A DNA stretch of 10,555 bases from Desulfobacteraceae bacterium (lineage in GTDB: Bacteria; Desulfobacterota; Desulfobulbia; Desulfobulbales; Desulfobulbaceae): assembly GCA_022837185.1 (NCBI GenBank), contig JALHJD010000079.1, positions 1 through 10,555 on the forward strand, in the 5' to 3' direction. The notes beneath the pieces were generated by a model. It did not search any database, had not been told where the DNA came from, and saw only the letters and a list, made by a program, of their open reading frames with translations. Position numbers and translations under genes: made by a program. This document shows positions 6,115 through 10,555 of this stretch, one piece after another. The stretch's first letter is position 1; the number at the start of each line of letters is the position of its first letter.

Positions 6115-6828
6115 TTACTCCCTGCTGCCGCCGAAAAACCTGAGCAGCATCAGGAACAGGTTGATAAAGTCCAGATACAGGGCCAGGGCGCCGATGATGG
6201 CCCCCCTCCGAATGGCCGCCTCCCCTTGCTCCATTATGCCCTGCTCGCCCATGTTCTTGAGCTTCTGCACGTCCCAGGCGGTCAAGCCGACGAACACCAG
6301 AACGCCGATGACCGAGATCGTCCAGTACAGGGCGGAACTCTTCAGAAAGATGTTGACGATGGAAGCCAGGATGATGCCGATCAGGCCCATGAACATGAAC
6401 GAACCCATGGCCGACAGGTCCCGTTTGGTGATCAGGCCGTACACCGCCATGGCCCCGAACATGCCGGCGGTGATGAAAAACGTCCCGGCAATGGAGGCCG
6501 AGGTGTAGGCGAGAAAAATAGCCGACAGGGTCAGCCCGTTCAGGAACGAGTAGCCGATGAACAGTCCGGTGGCCGTGCCGGGCTGCATCTTGTCGATTCG
6601 GGCCGACAGGTAAAAGACGATGCCAAGTTCAGCGAGGATAAGAACAAAAAAGAGAGGGGTGGCGACTATGGCCATGGCCAGCCCGGAGTGGGCGGTCAGA
6701 AAGGCCACGATGCCTGTCAGGCCGAGACCGAGTGCCATCCAGTTGAACACCTTGGCAAGGAAAACCGTGGAGGCCTCCTGCCGGACTTGCGCCATGGTCA
6801 ACGAGCTGGTACCGTACTGTGCATTCAT
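6115..6828 (-). CDS. BAX inhibitor-1 / YccA-YbhL family membrane protein
   Basis: This 237-residue, highly hydrophobic protein has about seven transmembrane segments (roughly 26-46, 52-74, 86-107, 112-133, 140-161, 167-185 and 208-232). It matches the bacterial BAX-inhibitor-1 (TMBIM) family, represented by E. coli YbhL/YccA and B. subtilis YetJ. Diagnostic pieces are the N-terminal VFLAKVFNWMALGLGLTG (22-39), GYSFLNGLTLSAIF (92-105), TAWDVQKLK (183-191) and LALYLDFINLFLMLLRFFG (215-233). D186 and D220 correspond to the paired aspartates proposed to gate pH-sensitive calcium leak in YetJ. The bacterial role is unsettled, with FtsH interaction reported for YccA. A good Shine-Dalgarno (AAGGAG) lies about 8 bases before the ATG, and a promoter-like sequence sits upstream. 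It is divergent from the CooC-like gene. Confidence 0.93.
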   Translation of the reverse strand: MNAQYGTSSLTMAQVRQEASTVFLAKVFNWMALGLGLTGIVAFLTAHSGLAMAIVATPLFFVLILAELGIVFYLSARIDKMQPGTATGLFIGYSFLNGLTLSAIFLAYTSASIAGTFFITAGMFGAMAVYGLITKRDLSAMGSFMFMGLIGIILASIVNIFLKSSALYWTISVIGVLVFVGLTAWDVQKLKNMGEQGIMEQGEAAIRRGAIIGALALYLDFINLFLMLLRFFGGSRE

Positions 6829-6850
6829 TATCCGTTCTCCTTAACTGCTG

Positions 6851-6880
6851 TTGCGGGTTTGTTTTTGTTTTCCGTATTGT
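6851..6880 (+). promoter_or_regulatory. Possible promoter for the CooC-like gene
   Basis: TTGCGG (6851-6856), an 18-base spacer and TATTGT (6875-6880) form a weak sigma-70 match in the 95-bp divergent region. The predicted start near 6887 leaves a short leader with the AGGAAG ribosome binding site at 6911-6916. Its -10 box overlaps that of the opposing candidate promoter. Confidence 0.3.
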
Positions 6881-6903
6881 AATCATTCCAGCCGGGAAGG
6901 CAA
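6876..6903 (-). promoter_or_regulatory. Probable promoter for the BAX-inhibitor-1 gene
   Basis: On the minus strand TTGCCT (6903-6898, 4/6), a 16-base spacer and TACAAT (6881-6876, 5/6) give a plausible sigma-70 promoter, with a start near 6869 and a leader of about 40 bases containing AAGGAG. Confidence 0.4.
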
Positions 6904-6923
6904 CAAAATCAGGAAGCGAAGTT

Positions 6924-7685
6924 ATGAAAATAGCGATAAGCGGCAAAGGCGGCGTCGGCAAAACCACCATTATGGCCCTGGCTGCCAGGGAGTTTCAACG
7001 CCTGGGCAGGGACGTGCTCATCATCGACGCCGATCCGAGTCCGCATATGGCCCAGACCCTGGGCATCAGCCCGGAGGGTATAACGCCGCTCGCTGAAATG
7101 ACCGGGCTGCTGGCCGAACGGGCGGGAAAGACCCCCGGCTCCCCCTATTATCAGCTCAACCCGCAGGTCAATGACCTGCTCGAGCGGTTCATGATCCGCC
7201 GCGGCGGCTACCGGCTCATGGTTCTGGGGGCCATTCAGAAGGCCGAGGCGGGCTGCGCCTGCCCGGAAAACCAGGTCCTGCGCAAGATGCTGCAAAAAAT
7301 GCTCCTCGGTGACAACGATGTCGTTCTGCTTGACATGGAAGCGGGCGTCGAGCATCTCGGCCGGGGAACCATCGCCGGCGTCGATCACCTGCTGATCGTG
7401 GTCATCCCTTCCAGGTCGAGCATCCGGACCGGGTTGAAAATACGGAAACTGGCCGAAGAGGCCCGGATCAACCATGTCGCTTTTGTCGGCAACCTGATTG
7501 GTGGTGAGGAAGACAGGCAGTTCCTCAGGGAAAACCTGGGGATCGATCCCCTGGTCTGCTTTCCGGAATCAACGCTCATCAGGAGAGCGGAACGGACCGA
7601 ACAGCCCCTTGTGGCCATCGAGGACGCACTGAACGATGCCCCCGCCGAACTGGTGCGCAAGCTCATCGCCACCCCGCAGCCCTGA
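6924..7685 (+). CDS. CooC-like nickel-insertion ATPase (MinD/SIMIBI P-loop family)
   Basis: The 253-residue protein fits the CooC family, ATPases that insert nickel into the C-cluster of carbon monoxide dehydrogenase (CODH). It begins MKIAISGKGGVGKTT with the deviant Walker A GKGGVGKTT (7-15) and signature Lys8, followed by IIDADPSPHMAQTLG (33-47). The metal-binding CXC motif sits in EAGCACPEN (C111, C113), which in CooC1 dimers binds Ni or Zn between subunits. LLDMEAGVEHLGRGT (135-149) carries the Walker B Asp and the CooC-typical EAGxEHLGRG. The ATG at 6924 is preferred over upstream starts because of AGGAAG at 6911-6916 and because the Walker A then sits at the usual distance from the N-terminus. 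No CODH gene lies nearby, so it may be an orphan paralogue serving an enzyme elsewhere. Its stop is 20 bases from the convergent phosphotransferase gene. Confidence 0.9.
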   Translation: MKIAISGKGGVGKTTIMALAAREFQRLGRDVLIIDADPSPHMAQTLGISPEGITPLAEMTGLLAERAGKTPGSPYYQLNPQVNDLLERFMIRRGGYRLMVLGAIQKAEAGCACPENQVLRKMLQKMLLGDNDVVLLDMEAGVEHLGRGTIAGVDHLLIVVIPSRSSIRTGLKIRKLAEEARINHVAFVGNLIGGEEDRQFLRENLGIDPLVCFPESTLIRRAERTEQPLVAIEDALNDAPAELVRKLIATPQP

Positions 7686-7705
7686 CGGCGGCGGGGGGAG
7701 AAAAT

Positions 7706-9136
7706 TCAATAGGCCCCCTTGCCGGTAAAGACGCACCAGACGGTTTTGGCGATGATCTTGATGTCGTACCAGAGGGAATAGTTCAGAATATACCAGTCAT
7801 CCAGTTCAATGCGCTCCTGGTAGTCCTTCATGTCAGCGCGCATCGTGACCTGCCAGGGCCCGGTTATTCCCGGCTTCATGGAGCAGTAGCGGCCCGCGCT
7901 TTCCCGATCCTTGAGCTTGTAGTACTCCTCGAGCTCCCGGCCGACGATGGGCCGGGCGCCGACCACGCTCATCTCCCCTTTCAGGACATTGATGAACTGG
8001 GGGAATTCATCCAGGCTGGTACGGCGGAGAAAGCGGCCGACCCGGGTAATCCGCGGGTCGTTTTTCAGCTTGTAGGTCTTGTCCCACTCCTCGCGCAGCC
8101 GGGGGTCCGCGGCCAGAATTTCCTCCAGCCGCTTATCCGCATCGACAACCATGGTCCGGAATTTCAGACACTGGAACTCCCTGCCGCTGGTGGTTATCCT
8201 CCTGTGGGCGTAAAAAACCGGCCCCCTGCTGTCAAGCTTGATAAGCAGGGCGATGAGCAGCAGGAGGGGGAAGAAGGTCACCAGCACCAGGGAGGAAAAG
8301 ACCACGTCGAAAAAACGCTTCCAGCTGCTGTAGGGGTTGAAGCTGAGCACCAGCATATCGCCGAGGGACTGGATCTCCGCGTGGTGGAGGCCGTAGATAT
8401 ACAGATCGGGCACCAGGAAGATCTGGGCGCCGAGGTCGCGGCATTCCCCGAGGATCTTGAATATTTTCCGCTCGGCCCGCATGGGCAGGGCGATATAGAC
8501 ATAATCAATATCATGCGCCCGCAGATAGGGAGCGATATCGTCGATCCTGCCCAGCAGTGGTTTTTTCAGCCGTTCCAGGTTCTCCTGCGATTCAATTTTA
8601 TCGTCAAAACAGCCGACCACCTCGATGCCCGCCCACGGAATGGCCTCCAGCTGCTGCATGGTTCTCATTCCCAGGTCTCCTGCCCCGGCAATGACGGCAT
8701 GGCGGATATTCTTTCCCTGGGAGCGGAAATACCGGAGCAGCTTGCGAACAAGGAGATGGGAGACAAAGATCAGCAGGGGGGAGAGAAAGGACCAGACCAT
8801 GAAGACGGCCCGGGAATAGGCTTCGGAGATCTTGAAAATGAAGAAGTAAAACAACAGGATGCCGACAACGGTTGCCCAGGCCTTGAGTATGACGAAAAAC
8901 TCCCGGTAGTACTTCCAGCCCCGCCAGGACCTGTACAATTGAAAGTACTGAAAACTGAGGAAGCAGGCGACGAAGATGACGACCAGGAACCACGAATAAT
9001 AGGTACTCCAGGGAACATTGTACAGCCGGACCAGCAACCACAGAAACCCGCAGACCAGCGAACAGTCGATGATGTGCAGTATTCTGTAGATGAAGGAAGT
9101 GCGTTCCCGCAGGTTCCAGGATAGGGCGGGAGACAT
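7706..9136 (-). CDS. Polyprenyl-phosphate hexose-1-phosphate transferase (WbaP/WcaJ-type initiating enzyme)
   Basis: This 476-residue membrane enzyme starts exopolysaccharide or O-antigen repeat units by moving a sugar-1-phosphate from a nucleotide sugar to undecaprenyl phosphate. Four N-terminal transmembrane helices (about 19-39, 47-68, 80-102, 110-133) lead to a Rossmann-like CoA-binding-type domain ([19 protein letters not shown], 145-163). A fifth hydrophobic segment follows (about 275-299), then the catalytic domain with KFRTM (325-329), the Asp-Glu dyad in [17 protein letters not shown] (D376, E377), VVGARP (391-396; GPRP in many relatives), [10 protein letters not shown] (421-430) and the C-terminal [14 protein letters not shown]. 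Full length with the middle domain intact favours the WbaP/WcaJ group over short PglC-like forms. Sugar specificity cannot be read from sequence. A good Shine-Dalgarno (AAAGGAG) precedes the ATG, which overlaps the upstream stop as TAATG, indicating translational coupling to the glycosyltransferase. Confidence 0.95.
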   Translation of the reverse strand: MSPALSWNLRERTSFIYRILHIIDCSLVCGFLWLLVRLYNVPWSTYYSWFLVVIFVACFLSFQYFQLYRSWRGWKYYREFFVILKAWATVVGILLFYFFIFKISEAYSRAVFMVWSFLSPLLIFVSHLLVRKLLRYFRSQGKNIRHAVIAGAGDLGMRTMQQLEAIPWAGIEVVGCFDDKIESQENLERLKKPLLGRIDDIAPYLRAHDIDYVYIALPMRAERKIFKILGECRDLGAQIFLVPDLYIYGLHHAEIQSLGDMLVLSFNPYSSWKRFFDVVFSSLVLVTFFPLLLLIALLIKLDSRGPVFYAHRRITTSGREFQCLKFRTMVVDADKRLEEILAADPRLREEWDKTYKLKNDPRITRVGRFLRRTSLDEFPQFINVLKGEMSVVGARPIVGRELEEYYKLKDRESAGRYCSMKPGITGPWQVTMRADMKDYQERIELDDWYILNYSLWYDIKIIAKTVWCVFTGKGAY

Positions 9137-10074
9137 TATGCTCCTTTACCGGCCGGTCCGGACCACCACCGCCTGTTCATGCTGCACAGCGCCGCCAGGC
9201 GGGGGGGCAGCGCCGTGTATCGTTTCCCCAGATTATAGGCGAGAAATTTCATGCTGTTTCGCCAGAGACCGGCCGGCAGCCGCAGGAAATTCTTTTCCCG
9301 CATCAGGAAGGAAAGCTCGGAGAACACATATTTCCGCCCCTCACCGGCCGGAGTGCCGAAATCCCGCAGCAGTTCACGATGCCGGGCATGAACCACGCCG
9401 ATGTCAAAATAGCGCCTGAATTCCTGCCAGGTCGAATAATTGTGCGAATGCCATACTTTTGCGGTCGCGGCGTAGAACACACAATATCCGCTGCGCAGAA
9501 GTTTTGCCACTGTAAAGGTGTCTTCGCCGAACAGCAGTCCTTCTTCGAAAAAGCCGACCGCGGCGAGGGTCTCTTTGCGATAGGCCGCGAAGGAATTGGA
9601 GATAAAGGCGGTCCTGAAGCCGAATCGGTGCCGATCCTCCCAGCAGCGGCAGGCCGGCTTTTCCGGATAGTTGAACAACCGCAGATGCCGGGCGAAACAT
9701 GTTGCGTCGGGGAAGGGTAGCTGCCGGCCGTACACGGCGGCTACCCGGGGGTCGCCGAAGGGTTCCATCAGATTTTCCAGGGCATGGCTGTCCACCGGCA
9801 CTGCATCCTGGGTCATGAACAGGAGGAAATCGCCCGACGCTCTCCTGGCCGCCATGGTTCTCGTCCCGCCATGGTCAAATTCCCGCGGCGGAACAGTCAG
9901 GACCGTGGCGCCGTATTGCCCGGCCAGGTCCGGGGTCCCGTCATCCGACCCCGAATCCACCACAAGCAGCTCCTCCGGGACGACGGTCTGTGCCCGCAGG
10001 GACGCAAGGAGGCTGCCGAAGCGTCTGCCGCCGTTCAGGGTGGGGATGATGATGGAGATGGAGGTGGTGTTCAT
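9136..10074 (-). CDS. Family 2 glycosyltransferase, rhamnosyltransferase-like
   Basis: The 312-residue protein has the GT-A pattern of family 2 and most resembles RfbF/WbbL-type rhamnosyltransferases. Visible motifs are SIIIPTLNGG (7-16), LLVVDSGSDDGT (36-47) for nucleotide binding, REFDHGGTRTMAARRASGDFLLFMTQDAVP (64-93) with TQDA in the DXD position, SNSFAAYRKETL (159-170) and GFFEEGLLFGEDT (174-186) with the probable catalytic acid region E184-D185, followed by HSHNYS (209-214). It would add a sugar, perhaps rhamnose, to a lipid-linked repeat unit on the cytoplasmic membrane face. Start ATG 10074 is chosen over the longer frame from 10353 because GT2 homology begins immediately after it and the extra 93 residues are antisense to ada or out of frame with the upstream gene tail. 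The Shine-Dalgarno is weak. It lies 11 bases after the upstream partial gene and overlaps the phosphotransferase start by one base. Confidence 0.93.
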   Translation of the reverse strand: MNTTSISIIIPTLNGGRRFGSLLASLRAQTVVPEELLVVDSGSDDGTPDLAGQYGATVLTVPPREFDHGGTRTMAARRASGDFLLFMTQDAVPVDSHALENLMEPFGDPRVAAVYGRQLPFPDATCFARHLRLFNYPEKPACRCWEDRHRFGFRTAFISNSFAAYRKETLAAVGFFEEGLLFGEDTFTVAKLLRSGYCVFYAATAKVWHSHNYSTWQEFRRYFDIGVVHARHRELLRDFGTPAGEGRKYVFSELSFLMREKNFLRLPAGLWRNSMKFLAYNLGKRYTALPPRLAALCSMNRRWWSGPAGKGA

Positions 10075-10085
10075 GACCGCCCCGC

Positions 10086-10214
10086 TTACATCCGCAGCAG
10101 GCCCGCGGCGGCGTATTTCGCCAGGGCCCAGAGAATATAGGGGGAAGGATGCCGCTGATAGAGAAGCACCTCGTTGCGCGCCGACATGGTGCGGGCCGCC
10201 CGGCTCATCCGACT
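10086..10214 (-). pseudogene. C-terminal remnant of an upstream polysaccharide-cluster gene (glycosyltransferase-like tail)
   Basis: On the minus strand a frame ends at TAA 10088-10086, 11 bases before the glycosyltransferase ATG. Its last 42 codons read SRMSRAARTMSARNEVLLYQ, then RHPSPYILWALAKYAAAGLL and RM. The RNEVLLYQRHPSP element followed by a hydrophobic helix resembles the C-terminal tails of family 2 glycosyltransferases, where an xRNxxL(Y) segment precedes a membrane-associated helix. Beyond about 10215 the opposite strand becomes clear Ada coding sequence, so the rest of this gene is missing. Position and spacing fit an operon upstream of the rhamnosyltransferase. The frame is short, and the family assignment is tentative. 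Confidence 0.5.
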
Positions 10215-10215
10215 C

Positions 10216-10555
10216 CGCCGGCGCTGCCAGCCCCGGCGGGCTGCTGACCCACAGGTTGAACTGGCTGCAAAGGCCTGCCGTTTGATTGAGGCGGCGGGAG
10301 GGAACCTTTCGCTGGGTGAATTGGGGCGGCAGGTGGGCGTCAGCCCTTACCACTTGCAGCGCCTGTTTAAGGCAGTCACCGGGGTGACGCCGCGCCAGTA
10401 TGCCGCCTCGTGGCGCATGCGGCAGTTTAAGGCCCAGGTGCGGCAGGGGCAGACGGTGACCAACGCCTTATACGAAGCCGGGTTTGGCTCCAACAGCCGC
10501 CTGTACGAAGCCGCCGCCGAACAACTGGGAATGACGCCGGCATCTTACCGCCGGG
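10216..10555 (+). pseudogene. ada: Partial Ada (methyl-phosphotriester/O6-methylguanine repair regulator), 5' truncated and cut by window end
   Basis: The plus frame beginning CGC CGG CGC TGC CAG at 10216 translates as RRRCQPRR then ADPQVELAAKACRLIEAAGG, followed by an AraC-type helix-turn-helix (LSLGELGRQVGVSPYHLQRL, FKAVTGVTPRQYAASWRMRQ) and a second one (ALYEAGFGSNSRLYEAAAEQ, LGMTPASYRRG). This is the middle of Ada, whose N-terminal domain repairs methylphosphotriesters through a zinc-bound Cys and whose C-terminal domain removes O6-methylguanine adducts. RRRCQP aligns with the end of the zinc domain (RPCKRCQP in E. coli), but the first Cys of that pair is already lost, so homology starts abruptly here. 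An in-frame ATG at 10186 exists but would make an unlikely N-terminus. The catalytic methyltransferase domain would lie beyond the window. Four of ten Leu codons are TTG/TTA, which seems more than in neighbouring genes. Confidence 0.85.

Noticed and set aside
8204..9124. Plus-strand open frame (306 codons) opposite the phosphotransferase gene
   Set aside because: It is antisense to a strongly identified enzyme, and its Gln/Asp/Glu-rich content is the complement of membrane-helix codons.
10186..10215. ATG at 10186 as a genuine start for a shortened Ada-like regulator
   Set aside because: The first residues are Arg-rich and derive from the opposite strand of the polysaccharide gene, and no Shine-Dalgarno or promoter is evident; more likely a by-product of the junction.
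10075..10353. 93-residue N-terminal extension of the glycosyltransferase from ATG 10353
   Set aside because: It runs antisense to Ada coding sequence and overlaps the tail of the upstream gene in a different frame; GT2 homology starts at 10074.

Overview
The window looks like a chromosomal segment of a GC-rich, anaerobic, probably deltaproteobacterial (Desulfobacterota / Desulfuromonadota-type) bacterium. This is inferred from a signal-peptide-bearing multihaem cytochrome c, a manganese-dependent family II pyrophosphatase, a CooC-type nickel-maturation ATPase, an apparent selenocysteine codon and the overall protein flavour. No rRNA, tRNA, CRISPR array or insertion sequence is visible.

Layout, left to right. 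(1) 1-559, minus: the N-terminal part of a receiver-plus-GAF signalling protein whose receiver has Glu in place of the phospho-acceptor Asp; it runs off the left edge. (2) 708-3657, plus: rarA, overlapped by a gene for an exported protein with a degenerate metallophosphatase-like domain and a tetrahaem cytochrome c tail. That gene is interrupted by an in-frame TGA at 2194, followed at the right distance by a hairpin closely resembling the E. coli fdhF SECIS. I read it as one selenoprotein gene, not two fragments. (3) A strong hairpin terminator at 3663-3685 separates it from the convergent ppaC (minus, 3713-4633). (4) 4634-5066 has no convincing protein gene. It holds the ppaC promoter, a consensus TATAAT on the plus strand and a highly structured GC-rich stretch ending in a hairpin plus T-run, possibly a small RNA or leader. 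(5) 5067-6011, plus: a membrane-anchored protein of unknown function. (6) 6115-6828, minus: a BAX-inhibitor-1 family membrane protein, divergent from (7) a CooC-like ATPase (6924-7685, plus). (8) 7706-10214, minus: the end of a surface-polysaccharide operon, with the tail of a truncated upstream gene, a GT2 rhamnosyltransferase-like enzyme and a WbaP/WcaJ-type polyprenyl-phosphate sugar phosphotransferase, the last two coupled by a TAATG overlap. (9) 10216-10555, plus: the central AraC-type DNA-binding part of an Ada protein, abutting the truncated polysaccharide gene so that both genes lack their 5' parts. This is either a real rearrangement or a chimeric join in the assembly.

The most notable items are the probable selenocysteine-containing tetrahaem cytochrome (a C-G-U motif in an exported protein), the candidate structured RNA at about 4920-5028, the Asp-to-Glu receiver and the breakpoint near 10215. 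Recoding is supported from the sequence alone by three independent points: the reading frame stays open for 486 codons after the TGA, the only signal peptide lies before the TGA while all haem motifs lie after it, and the downstream hairpin has the expected loop and spacing. Comparison with homologues and with the genome's selenocysteine machinery remains to be done.
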